The notes under the pieces: generated by a model
Told to the model about the DNA's origin: nothing
The model's database searches: none
What the model saw: only the letters and a program-made list of their open reading frames with translations
NCBI GenBank assembly: GCA_019359235.1
Contig: JAHHHT010000013.1
Span: 124,001-188,000, forward strand
From: Oscillatoria princeps RMCB-10
GTDB taxonomy: Bacteria; Cyanobacteriota; Cyanobacteriia; Cyanobacteriales; Oscillatoriaceae
Length of the DNA stretch: 64,000 nt
Reading direction: 5' to 3'
Translations under genes and position numbers: made by a program
Shown here: positions 46,368 through 56,168 of the stretch, piece after piece
Layout of the letters: every line of letters begins with the position of its first letter
How positions within the stretch are numbered: position 1 is the stretch's first letter

Positions 46368-47018
46368 ATGCGCCTGAAAAAGATTCTCTTTGGAGACCTC
46401 ATACGTCGCTATAGGGCAGGAAAAAGAAACTTTAGGAAAGTTAGTGTGGAGATTCCTTTTCCCGAATCCATGTCTTGGGAGCAAGGACAATTCAAAGGGT
46501 TAGATTTGAGCGGTATTATTTTGCGCAAGAGCAGCCTCAGGTGGGTCAGAATCTTCATGGACGGGGTGATTCTGCGCGGGGCGGACTTGACCGATGTTGA
46601 CTTGGGTGAGAGCAACTTCGAGGGGGCGGATCTAAGCCATGCCATTTTGCGGGGAACCAGATTTTTTCAATCGGTTCTCGACAGAGCCAATCTCAGCGGG
46701 GCCGATTTGACAGGAGCTGCATTGGTTGAGAGTCAATTTTTCTGCGCTAACTTCAGTGGAGTCAACTTGAGTAATGCAAGAATCAGCAGCATCGGGTTTG
46801 TCCGAAATGATTTTACGGAGGCGACTTTCCAGGGAGCCAGGTTGCAAAGCGTTTGGTTTGAAAAAACCAAGTTGCTCCGGACGGACTTCCGTGGTGCTGA
46901 ATTCAGCCCGGAAACCTTTAGGGGCTCCGGAGTCAGATTTCGAGATTGCCATTTCGAGGAAACGCTCATGCCCGATGGCAGCGTGCGCAGTTGCCAAGTA
47001 GGACGGGCGGGGATATAA
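46368..47018 (+). CDS. Pentapeptide-repeat protein B
   Basis: A 216-residue paralog of the preceding gene with the same start, spacer and repeat region. Differences gather in residues 20-35 and 120-150. The tail reads SVRSCQVGRAGI: a change just before the shared stop alters the last residues. Confidence 0.92.
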   Translation: MRLKKILFGDLIRRYRAGKRNFRKVSVEIPFPESMSWEQGQFKGLDLSGIILRKSSLRWVRIFMDGVILRGADLTDVDLGESNFEGADLSHAILRGTRFFQSVLDRANLSGADLTGAALVESQFFCANFSGVNLSNARISSIGFVRNDFTEATFQGARLQSVWFEKTKLLRTDFRGAEFSPETFRGSGVRFRDCHFEETLMPDGSVRSCQVGRAGI

Positions 47019-47069
47019 TTATAGAAAGTGGTATCGTAATTAAAAAATAAGTGAGAGCAGAGGAAAGTT

Positions 47070-47606
47070 ATGGATGGGGCAGAATTGCTCGCCAGATATG
47101 CTGCTGGAGAAACCAACTTTATAGGAGTTGATTTGAGAGGAGCTAATCTCAAAGGTGCTTACTTATCTCTGGTCAACTTGAAAGGAGCCAATCTGAGCGG
47201 CGCTAATTTGAGTGGTGCTTACTTGGTAGGTGCCTGTCTGCAAGGTGCTAATCTCAGTTGGGCCGATCTAAGAAGGGCTATGGTGTACAATACCCAGCTA
47301 GAACGTGCCAACCTCAGTGGTGCCAACCTGCGGCGTTCCGAGCTGGGCGAGTCCAACTTGAGGAACGTTCTCCTGATTGGAGCTGCTCTTTGTGGTGCGG
47401 GGCTGATCCAAACAAGGCTATATGGTTCTGATTTAACTGCTGCTAATTTGCAACGCAGCCGTCTCGATATGGCTCGTTTCCGAGGAGCGAATCTCAGCCA
47501 CGCCAACTTGAGACGCGCTACTGGTGCCTACGTTGAAGATGCCATTCTCTGTAACACGACTATGCCAGATGGGACAATTCGCAATGACGGCGATCCGCAA
47601 AGCTGA
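47070..47606 (+). CDS. Pentapeptide-repeat protein C
   Basis: A 178-residue protein built from residue 20 on of pentapeptides (VDLRGANLKGAYLSLVNLKG), with opening MDGAELLARYAAGETNF like the pseudogene at 45231. It ends NTTMPDGTIRNDG, a weaker version of the shared tail. More diverged than A and B. Its end faces the end of the giant gene. Confidence 0.92.
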   Translation: MDGAELLARYAAGETNFIGVDLRGANLKGAYLSLVNLKGANLSGANLSGAYLVGACLQGANLSWADLRRAMVYNTQLERANLSGANLRRSELGESNLRNVLLIGAALCGAGLIQTRLYGSDLTAANLQRSRLDMARFRGANLSHANLRRATGAYVEDAILCNTTMPDGTIRNDGDPQS

Positions 47607-47691
47607 GCACCATATAGCTGAAGTCTTGCCGTATACCACTTTGAAAATTAGTAATTCATTTACCTCTCAGCGGTTCCGGCAGAGTGCTCAA

Positions 47692-50600
47692 TTAATCATC
47701 GACATCTACGTCAAAATCAAATTCATCATACCAGTCCAATGGACTAGAAATTCCGACCTCAATTAGCTGGTCATTAGTTTCGATAGCATCCTGGATATCT
47801 TTCGGAAGATTGGAAAAGAAGTTATAGCCAGTGATATTTTCAATTTCTCTCACAGACTTTTTAGTAGTTCTCCAGTCACGAGCTTCACCAGTCAGGGGAT
47901 CTATCAGCTCTTTATTATCCATGTAAAATCCGATTGTATAGGCATCATTTCCAACATCTGGTATTCCCTGGCCTGGGGAATCCAAAACCAACATAACTTT
48001 CCAGAAATTTGCTGGAATTTTAATAACTCCATTAGTCGGGGGTAACAGTATAGGCGTCCCATCCTCTTGCTTCTTAGTTCCATGCGTACCAGCAATTATG
48101 TAAACCTCCTTGCCTTGCTTTGCCAACTTTTGAGCATAGCTCTCAGTCGCAGCCCACTGATTGTCATTGAGTTCGCTCTGCATGGGAACTATGTTTGACA
48201 GCAAATTAACCGCAACAAGATCCTTCCGGTTGCTAAATCTATCCCGGTCAGCAAAGGCAGTTAAATGTCCTCCTTCATATTGGATGCCATCAATATCTAC
48301 GTTATTCGGCGTTTTATAAGTGCCAGGTAACACTTTCGGGAACCCAGAAGGAAAGGTTTTATCTCGGTGAAGTGTACCTCGAATCACAGCCGGATCTCCT
48401 GGCTCAAACCGCCAGGATTTATTCAGTTGCCAACTCGCCCAATTAGCGGTGTTCGTGTCACCGTTGTAGGATAAGGCATACTGCGGTCTCTCAATCAGCA
48501 AGTTCTCTGCATAAGCGTTATCTGTAAAAGGCGCATTGCTGTATCTTGCCTCTCCTGGATTGCCAAACTTAAGGTGAACACTTTTGAAGGAAACATCATC
48601 AATGTAAGCTTCAGGAGCGGAGCCTATTAGCTCAAACTTAGGGATTACCGTGCGATTTTTTAACTTGTATAGCTTGGCCTCATCAATCTGAAAGGTTTCA
48701 AATCCCTTGGTTCCATAACCAAGTTTACGGGTGTCGGCTTCGTAAGCTGTATTACTGCCAGTTGCTTTTACTAAGCTAATAGTTGTTGTCACCGAGTTGC
48801 TGGCGTCATTAGCATCTTGGAGAGTGACTATAAGCACTCCTTTATCTAAAGCTGTTTCAGGAACGTGAAGGTTGAAACGGAACGCTCCCCACTCAGGCAC
48901 AACAAGAGGATTATGGATGGCTTTATTGATGCCATTAACTCCTCCAAGATGTAGGGCGCGGTTGGGTTGAGTGCCATCGTAGCCCACACCTGTTTTGTAA
49001 TGCTCGCTTAAGGTTTTAATGTCCTTCCATTCAACCAAATACTTTTGCAGCGCTTCATCTTCTACGTCACTCGCCGCAACGCCGCTGTCATTGTGGAGTG
49101 ACCAACCGGGAATAGGCTGGCTATCTATCTTGTATGCAATTGCATCAAAGTTGCCATTAAACACCGTAGGCACCGCAAAATCACCCCGCATCCCGGCGTC
49201 ATAGGTGTTGTCAAAATATACTGGAGTCCGCTCACTGGCCACCGGCGGAAGCAATGAACGCTTGTGGGAACCGCCACCCAGCACTGAATAGTACCAACCC
49301 GTGCCAATTCCTTCCCACTGGGCGTCCTCGTCACCCACCGGCTGTCCCGTATGGTTGGGCGTGTACCACGGCTTAGCATCCGGGAAATTCGGATCGAACA
49401 GCTCACCGTAACTGAAATCCCCACTGCGCCGGTGAATTGGATACCCCAAAGGATTGTCTTTGCCCCAACTCAAATCGGCTGTACCGCCATACCAAGCGAC
49501 AGTCCGCCCGTGAGAGTTGTTGCCATCCTTGACATCTTGCGTAAACCCAGCACGACTTGAGGGACTTAGGTTCCCAGACTCGTCAAACCCGCCGAGATGA
49601 ACTGATAAATCTGCCCTGTTCTCATTGGTGTCACTATCCGGCGGCAGCCATTCAGAGGGAATAATATTGACAATATCCCGCCCTCTGGGGTTGCTTGTCG
49701 TTGCCGTCTGGTAGTAATTGTCGGCAAAAGTGACATTTTCCCAAACCTGAACCTGTGGGTCAAAGTAGTTGAGGGTTTGGCTATTAAGTTCCTGAGCGAA
49801 ATCATTCGGATCTACAGTCGTCATCTGGAGATCGGGGAACATCTCTGGATGCGTATCTTTCGGGAAGAAAGTCCCCAGACGCTGGATAATCTCGCTATTC
49901 ACTACCGCACCGCGACCGAAGCCAATAAAGTGCATCGGTGAGTTGAACAGAGCGTCTTTCGGAGTGCCCTCCGCCTCGCCATAGCTTTGGTTTAATCCAA
50001 CCAAACCAGCAAACAGAGCATCGGCTGCTGCCTCAGAGAAGCCAGAATTAAGTTTGTCTGCTGTAGAATCTTGGCTCCAATCTGCAACCAGCACCAGCGG
50101 TTTGCCCAGCCCCCCATCGCCAGAGAGAACCTGCCACTCACCTGAGTCAGGTAAGTATTGCATAACTGTGCCGTCAGTGCCTTGGCCATCGATATTACCG
50201 GCAATGCTGCCAGCAATTTCCCTGGCGGAGACAAGTCCTTTTGGATCGAAAGCCATGCCGTCAGGAGTTAAAAAGGTAACGCTGCTGTAGGTTTCAGGTG
50301 CCGGTGCGGCTGCAGGTGCTAGCGGCAGGTAAAATTGACCGTCGGACTGACGGATAGTACCTCTGGTCAGACTCTTGGCTTGAACGCCCCAATAGTAGGT
50401 CTGTCCGCGAGTGAGGTTCAGAAGATCCGCAAAAGGAAATTGGTTGTTGGGAACTAATTCCTCTATGATTTTCCCGGCCACCTCCCACTGACCGAGACCA
50501 TTAGCCACATCAATGACTCTCCAAGTCGCCGTCAGGTTGCGGTTGGGATTGTAATCCGCCACACCAGAGGTAGATTTCTTCAATTTGTTTTCATCTAAAC

Positions 50601-53600
50601 CGGGTGGCAGGGGTCTTTCAACAAATGACTCTTCTCCAGGGAAAAGTCCCTCGCCCTCAGGAAATGTGCTGATAGTCAGGTTGATCTCAACAATATCAAA
50701 TGTATTGATGATTGTCCAAATCAAGATAGGAATCACTACCTCAGGTGGCGCAGGCGTCGGGACAAGTTCAGGTGCAACTACAGGTTCCTTCTTCCACTGC
50801 ACCTCTGCCAAATCCAGCCAATCCGCCGGCGCTGCACTCAGACCCCAAGACCCACCGGCAAGAGCAACCGGCCCCCGTGTGCTATCTTGAGGCACGCCAT
50901 AGGTAAACTGGTAACTCGCCCAATTCCCCTGAACAATCCCATAGTCAGCAGCAACACTAATTTCCGGATTGATATCATCCACCGGCACCCTTGACAAATC
51001 CTCCCAAGTAGCACTCTTCGCCGAACCGGCATCGAAGAAAGGAGACCCCTCCCCTCTATCCAACCCGTCAATAAGGAAATTCCCAGGATTTTCCAGAGTT
51101 TCGATAATCTCCTCTACATCAAAAACATATGTACTGCCGGTGCCATTCAAGTTCGGATAGGAAGCGTAGAGATATTTACTGTCATTTGAAAGCACAAGGT
51201 CTGCAGTCATAGCTCCGGGAATCGGTCGAGTTGCCGCCACCAACTGCGGATTAGTCAGCGGGTCTTTAATAATCCCAATATTGCCCCCAGCCCGCTTATC
51301 AGTTTGCAGGACACTGCCCTGACGGTTGCGACCGGCAACAAACGCATACCGCCCATCTGGCATCACTGTTACCGCCACCCCCTCATTGACATCAAAATAA
51401 TCATTGGCATTCCCCAAAGATAAATTTATGTATCGGGCACTGGCTGCAAAATTGAGAGGGTCATCATTCGTTACCTCAAGCACGCCGAAGCCGTTTGCGT
51501 CGCTATTCTGTTGTCCATTGGTAAACGTTAGCTTCAACGGATCTGCAGTAGCTGCCACCCCGTCCGCCCCGTTGTTTGTCAGAACCGCCCCAATCTGTTC
51601 GTGCCACTTGCGCTCGTTCTGATTTGGAGCAGTGGGCCGGTCTTGCCCATCAATATTAATGACATAAATATAACCATTCGCCCCTGTGACAAAAAGCTTC
51701 CGCCCGTCACTGCTAATAGCCATCTTCCGCCGCCCAGAGGACGCTGGATTCACCGCAATAGTCTGAATTACCTGATGATAGGTATCCGAGAACGGATTGA
51801 TATCCAGTATGTAGATATTTCCCCTCGCACTGTCGGCAATGTAGGCGTATTCATTGCGCGAGTTAATAGCAATTGACCAAGGAACAGCACCGGCAGGCAG
51901 ATTAATCGGATTAATATCCGGAATATCCGGTTGAGTGTCCACCTGCTGCAACACTATTGGATCTACTAACGCCACGCGCCCCGTACTCTCCAAAACCACA
52001 TAAACGCGAGTTCCATCACTCGTTACAGCGCTCGCTCGCGGCCTATCTATTCGGTCAGGAGTGCCGACCGGAATGCTGGCGAGGAGCAATTTACTGCTGT
52101 TGCTGGCTGACACTACTGATTCTGGGTCAGTGCCGTCGAGAACCGCAAGCCGGTCTGCCCCTCTTTGAGCAGCAAAAATGTACTCAGCGCCCTGATTTAT
52201 CCGGATATTATTGCTGTCGTACTCGACTTCTTCATACACCGGCTCTGTGCCATTTTGACCGGCCAAATGGTTCTGCCGGCGCGTCAGGACAATGCGCGAC
52301 GCACCCAGAGGCACAGTATTGGGCACCTTAACCGCCACCTCAAAGCGATTGTCCCCCAACTCTCGGCTCAGATTGGGCAAAACCGTCCCCTCATACGCCG
52401 TATCCCCGACATAAAATTTAGCAATCAAATCCTCAAACCGGCTGCCAAGAAGGTCACTCCCGCTATTCACCAGCACATTACTGCCGGTCAGAAAAAGAAC
52501 CGGCTGATTGTTCTCGAATGCCTGATTGTTCTCATCCGCAAACTTCAGCTCAGCTTCTTGCAGCACCGGCGGTGCCGTCGGGTCAGACTCAGCCGGTGCC
52601 GGCATATTCAATGCCGCCGAAAAACTAGCAATCCCATCCTGATTGCGCTGCACACCCACCTCTGTAATCACCGGCAGTCCCACCGTCGGCACCGCCATCA
52701 CCTTCACCGACGAGATATCATAAGAAACCGTCAATGCTACATTGGCACTGCCAAATTGGTCAGGCATCAGCAACTGACCGATTTTTCCCAGCGAGTCCAT
52801 CACGCCATAAAATGCAATCGGCAAATTATAATTTACCGTCAGCTGACCCTTGACAAGCGTGACACTTTCGCTTTCTCCCGAATATGCGACTATATATTCT
52901 CCCGGTCTGATGATACCAGGCCACGGCGGCGAAGACGTGCGAATCATGCCATCAGCACCCACTATGCCAGACTCTTCTTGCAGCCAAATAGGATTCCAGG
53001 TGCCGGTTTCATCCGGAAGCGCACCTTTACGCATAAAATAAACTTCAGTTCCCGCCGGCAACCCAGCCGGTGCGGGAATTGCCAGCTGCGCCGGCACCTT
53101 CATCGGGTCATCCCCAGCATCTAAATTGAACGCACCGGCAATCTCGAATCCTTCTGGAACAGGAAGCGATAAATCCTCCCGAGTCAGCGGAGTCAAACTG
53201 ACAGTTGTGTCCTCTTCTAGAGCGCCAGGAGCCACCATGACCATTGAGCCATCAGAAGCTCGCACCACACCCCCAGTATCTCCCAAAGTTGCCGGTCCAA
53301 GCTGCGGATTTTGCACCCGGATTGGAATAACTTCCACCGCTGAACCGTTGCTAACCGTTACAGTAGCGTCTCCCGACTTCAATGCGGTAACTAACCCATC
53401 CTCACTCACACTCAAAACCGATGGGTCACTCACCTCATATCGCGTCCCCGACTCATCAGTATTTAAGTCAGGCGAATTGGGCAATTCGTTTACTTTCACC
53501 GATAATTGCCGCGTCCCCCCAACCGGCAGAGAAATCGCATCGGGATAAGGATCTAACCCATAGATTTGAGCCAGCGCCACACTAAATTCTACTTCACTGA

Positions 53601-54978
53601 CATCACTGCCTGAATCATTGGTCGCCGCCGGCACAAGGGTGAAGCGAATCCCCTCAAACCCCGACACATTGCCATTTTCATCTATCGCCCGCAAATAAAG
53701 GGTGTGACTTCCCTCTGACAGCGCCCCGCCGAATATTTCCTCTAAGGCGTTGCGGTCTAATGAAAACGTTCCATCCTCATTGAGCCGGCTGGCAATCTCA
53801 GTAAAACTCTCCACCGGCATCCCCTCAAAACCGGCACGCAAGCTGAAAATCCCGCTGACATCAATAACACTCCCCGCAATCGCCGGGTCAGAGGTAATCC
53901 CATCTGCAGTGTCCTCACCCGTATCGTTCTCTAGATATGCCGCAATTTCAGGGGGTTCGGTGTCCGCTGAATTGATTTCATCTAAAATTTGGCCCCCCAA
54001 AACTGTCCCGCGCCAGTCTAGGGATGGTACAATTATATTATTTACCGATGGGGCTGTGCCAGTCGCACCGGCGACCTGAAACATCACATCGTTGTAATCC
54101 CTATCCGCACCGGCATTCACCTGCATATCTTCAAAAGCAAAAGCATACCCCTTGCCGGTGACATCAGCTATTTGCCCAGAATTGAAAGCATCCCTGGGGT
54201 TAGATGTCGCTAATGAGAACAGGGGGCGGCGCGTGCCGGTCAGTGCCGGATTGTTAAAGACATCCTGTATCCTATTCCGGGGGGCTAAAATAATCCCAAA
54301 CTCATCCCCCGGATTCATAGATACTGTCTTGATGCCCTGGTATGTCCCCTTGTTCCAATTTTGCGGCTCAGCCCCCAAAATGCCGGTCAACTTAGCGCCT
54401 TCCGTGAAGTCAGAGATTCCCACATGCCCCTCTGAAGAATTACTCAGCGCCCGCCGCGCGGCTTCTTTGACAAAAGCACTGTGATCGGTCAGGAAAGCCG
54501 ACATCCCCTTCAGGTTAAAGATGCCTACCTCTCCCTCATAGAAGCCGCCATCAAACAGATAACTTATATCGACTTTCCCCGTTGGGCCTACTTTAAACAC
54601 TCCCGACTCAAAGGGGCTGTTATTGCTGGGGGCTAGGGGCTGACCTGTGAGCGGGTCAGTGTTGGTTTTGGGACTCACCTCCAGAATATAGTCTGTGTCG
54701 CCGCTCACCCGAGAGATTTCAATCGAGTAGTCCCCCGCAATTAAGGCATCGGCATTAATCGCTTCTGGACTTGTTCCACTATTAGATGATGTGCGCAGTA
54801 CAGAGCCGGTGCTGTCCAGCAATTTTATATCGGCATCGGCGCTCAATTCGCCCACAGACAGACTGAAACTGCCCGGTGCGTCCAGACTAAGCCGGTAAAT
54901 GTCTGTTGGGTCGGCACTCAAGACATTGCCGATATACGTTGAACTGTTGTCTAGCGAGCCAATATTGAAGTCGGACAT
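47692..54978 (-). CDS. Giant modular extracellular protein with C-terminal nuclease-like domain
   Basis: A 2,428-residue acidic protein. In order: a PPC-like domain (residues 10-105), a DUF4114 domain (about 125-305, with AGADRDYNDVMF), a Big_2-like Ig domain (about 470-556), a ZU5-like block (DGSMVMVAPGALEEDT, about 571), a YVTN-type beta-propeller (about 930-1285), an alpha/beta-hydrolase-like region (about 1625-1800) whose nucleophile elbow reads GFGRG where GxSxG is expected, a carbohydrate-binding-like region (about 1920-2135), and a DNA/RNA non-specific endonuclease-like domain (about 2190-2428; EGGHLTAF, then NIVPMQSELNDNQWA). It lacks a classical signal peptide. ATG 54978 follows GAGG by 7 bases. 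No partner gene lies downstream on its strand. Secretion route and role are unknown. Confidence 0.88.
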   Translation of the reverse strand: MSDFNIGSLDNSSTYIGNVLSADPTDIYRLSLDAPGSFSLSVGELSADADIKLLDSTGSVLRTSSNSGTSPEAINADALIAGDYSIEISRVSGDTDYILEVSPKTNTDPLTGQPLAPSNNSPFESGVFKVGPTGKVDISYLFDGGFYEGEVGIFNLKGMSAFLTDHSAFVKEAARRALSNSSEGHVGISDFTEGAKLTGILGAEPQNWNKGTYQGIKTVSMNPGDEFGIILAPRNRIQDVFNNPALTGTRRPLFSLATSNPRDAFNSGQIADVTGKGYAFAFEDMQVNAGADRDYNDVMFQVAGATGTAPSVNNIIVPSLDWRGTVLGGQILDEINSADTEPPEIAAYLENDTGEDTADGITSDPAIAGSVIDVSGIFSLRAGFEGMPVESFTEIASRLNEDGTFSLDRNALEEIFGGALSEGSHTLYLRAIDENGNVSGFEGIRFTLVPAATNDSGSDVSEVEFSVALAQIYGLDPYPDAISLPVGGTRQLSVKVNELPNSPDLNTDESGTRYEVSDPSVLSVSEDGLVTALKSGDATVTVSNGSAVEVIPIRVQNPQLGPATLGDTGGVVRASDGSMVMVAPGALEEDTTVSLTPLTREDLSLPVPEGFEIAGAFNLDAGDDPMKVPAQLAIPAPAGLPAGTEVYFMRKGALPDETGTWNPIWLQEESGIVGADGMIRTSSPPWPGIIRPGEYIVAYSGESESVTLVKGQLTVNYNLPIAFYGVMDSLGKIGQLLMPDQFGSANVALTVSYDISSVKVMAVPTVGLPVITEVGVQRNQDGIASFSAALNMPAPAESDPTAPPVLQEAELKFADENNQAFENNQPVLFLTGSNVLVNSGSDLLGSRFEDLIAKFYVGDTAYEGTVLPNLSRELGDNRFEVAVKVPNTVPLGASRIVLTRRQNHLAGQNGTEPVYEEVEYDSNNIRINQGAEYIFAAQRGADRLAVLDGTDPESVVSASNSSKLLLASIPVGTPDRIDRPRASAVTSDGTRVYVVLESTGRVALVDPIVLQQVDTQPDIPDINPINLPAGAVPWSIAINSRNEYAYIADSARGNIYILDINPFSDTYHQVIQTIAVNPASSGRRKMAISSDGRKLFVTGANGYIYVINIDGQDRPTAPNQNERKWHEQIGAVLTNNGADGVAATADPLKLTFTNGQQNSDANGFGVLEVTNDDPLNFAASARYINLSLGNANDYFDVNEGVAVTVMPDGRYAFVAGRNRQGSVLQTDKRAGGNIGIIKDPLTNPQLVAATRPIPGAMTADLVLSNDSKYLYASYPNLNGTGSTYVFDVEEIIETLENPGNFLIDGLDRGEGSPFFDAGSAKSATWEDLSRVPVDDINPEISVAADYGIVQGNWASYQFTYGVPQDSTRGPVALAGGSWGLSAAPADWLDLAEVQWKKEPVVAPELVPTPAPPEVVIPILIWTIINTFDIVEINLTISTFPEGEGLFPGEESFVERPLPPGLDENKLKKSTSGVADYNPNRNLTATWRVIDVANGLGQWEVAGKIIEELVPNNQFPFADLLNLTRGQTYYWGVQAKSLTRGTIRQSDGQFYLPLAPAAAPAPETYSSVTFLTPDGMAFDPKGLVSAREIAGSIAGNIDGQGTDGTVMQYLPDSGEWQVLSGDGGLGKPLVLVADWSQDSTADKLNSGFSEAAADALFAGLVGLNQSYGEAEGTPKDALFNSPMHFIGFGRGAVVNSEIIQRLGTFFPKDTHPEMFPDLQMTTVDPNDFAQELNSQTLNYFDPQVQVWENVTFADNYYQTATTSNPRGRDIVNIIPSEWLPPDSDTNENRADLSVHLGGFDESGNLSPSSRAGFTQDVKDGNNSHGRTVAWYGGTADLSWGKDNPLGYPIHRRSGDFSYGELFDPNFPDAKPWYTPNHTGQPVGDEDAQWEGIGTGWYYSVLGGGSHKRSLLPPVASERTPVYFDNTYDAGMRGDFAVPTVFNGNFDAIAYKIDSQPIPGWSLHNDSGVAASDVEDEALQKYLVEWKDIKTLSEHYKTGVGYDGTQPNRALHLGGVNGINKAIHNPLVVPEWGAFRFNLHVPETALDKGVLIVTLQDANDASNSVTTTISLVKATGSNTAYEADTRKLGYGTKGFETFQIDEAKLYKLKNRTVIPKFELIGSAPEAYIDDVSFKSVHLKFGNPGEARYSNAPFTDNAYAENLLIERPQYALSYNGDTNTANWASWQLNKSWRFEPGDPAVIRGTLHRDKTFPSGFPKVLPGTYKTPNNVDIDGIQYEGGHLTAFADRDRFSNRKDLVAVNLLSNIVPMQSELNDNQWAATESYAQKLAKQGKEVYIIAGTHGTKKQEDGTPILLPPTNGVIKIPANFWKVMLVLDSPGQGIPDVGNDAYTIGFYMDNKELIDPLTGEARDWRTTKKSVREIENITGYNFFSNLPKDIQDAIETNDQLIEVGISSPLDWYDEFDFDVDVDD

Positions 54979-56168
54979 CACTCACCTCGCCTGCAAAGTA
55001 CGCACCATCTATAACTGCACTCATCTCTCCCTCACACCTGTCGGGAGCGGCTGACTTGTTTTTTACTGTAGCGAGTTTTTTTTTTGCTGTCAAACTTCTG
55101 CACTCTCCCCCTCTGATGCTGGGGTTATAAAATTTTATCTTTTTGATTAGTATTTCTAATCTTTGCGGTTGAGCGCCTGAAGCCCCGGTCTTTGTTCTGA
55201 TTAAACAGCCGTAAATTAGAAATATGCCCCGCACCGGCACCCCCCTCCGCACCCCCTGAGGGAGCGTTTTTAGCACGCCAGAGGGCGGAATCATTAAAAA
55301 TTTAAATTATTCTTAAGCGGAATTATTAGAAATTTCTATAGACGCCCGCCATGCCAGCCGGCACACTGCTGCTTAACACCCAAAAGGTGCCGGTGTCAAG
55401 GGGGAATCTCTTAAAAAAGACTCTTCTCAATCAGCTCTTGCAGCTAGAGCAGCTGTCTTTTGGGCCATCGACCGCAGGCGCGGCGCGTCTATAGCGCTGC
55501 TGCACAGTGCAGGGATGAAACTGTAGGGGCAACTCCCGCCGCGACTGTCCCGAAAGGATGACAGGGCGGTCTGGTGCCCGGTCCCCGCCGGTGTCAGGAG
55601 GTCGGCCACGGGGGGCTTAAGAGAAGAGCTAGAATCTTAAAACCCAAGCCGAAGCGGGTGCAAGTCTGTATAGCTGCGGTTTCAACCGCCCAGAGACTAC
55701 AGGACACAGCTTAAGTTGACATCGATGCACGGGGGGCCGCCCCTACAGCTATCGGGCCAATGCAAAGAGACTGTTGGCGAATCTCATCGGGGTTAGGGCC
55801 GGGTTTTTCGGTGTTACTTTCTTAGAAAGACAATCTCAGCAAAACTCCCATCTCTTTCTCCCCCTCCCCGCAAGCGGCTTCGGTTTATACACAAATCCCG
55901 AGTCATGCCAATTTTCCATGTTTCGCCCGGGGTAGGGTGCGTTCCCTTTTAGGGAACGCACCCTACGAGTCACACGCTGTCGCCCGTGCCCAAGATGTGT
56001 ATAAACGGTAGCCGCAAGCGGGGAGGGGGTTGGGGGGTGGGGTTCTTCCTCCCCGAAATAGACAATCTCAGCAAAACTCCCCCATCTCTTTCTCCCCCTC
56101 CCCGCTTGCGGGGAGGGGGTTGGGGGGTGGGGTTCTTCTCTTGGCGCTCCCTCACGGGGCCGGTTCAA
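54979..56168. other. Long non-coding gap with nested repeats
   Basis: Nearly 1.2 kb. Up to 55400 is ordinary AT-rich leader of the giant gene. 55420-55720 is GC-rich with stems (such as GGTGTCAGGAGGTCGGCC) and could be a transposon end or structured RNA; I cannot identify it. At about 55757-55783 is a single end of the 324-bp element found at 43750. From 55820 to 56140 two copies of a CAATCTCAGCAAAACTCCC-hairpin unit are present, the first split by an inserted element. Confidence 0.5.
55878..56012. mobile_element. 135-bp MITE-like insert with 9-bp target duplication, inside another repeat
   Basis: The element has imperfect inverted ends sharing GTTTATACACA and a central GTAGGGTGCGTTCCC hairpin. 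It is flanked by CGCAAGCGG at 55869-55877 and again at 56013-56021. Removing it restores a standard CCCCTCCCCGCAAGCGGGGAGGGG palindrome, so this is a clear insertion event. Confidence 0.85.

Noticed and set aside
47070-47606. Pentapeptide protein C as immunity protein for the giant nuclease-tailed protein
   Set aside because: It lies on the opposite strand, converges tail to tail, and belongs to a neighbouring tandem family; nothing supports pairing beyond proximity.
55427-55609. 60-codon reverse frame, or a TnpB/IS200-605 remnant, in the gap before csaB
   Set aside because: No TnpB motif (DRDxNAA or zinc pairs) in any frame and no recognisable transposon end; left as unidentified GC-rich DNA.
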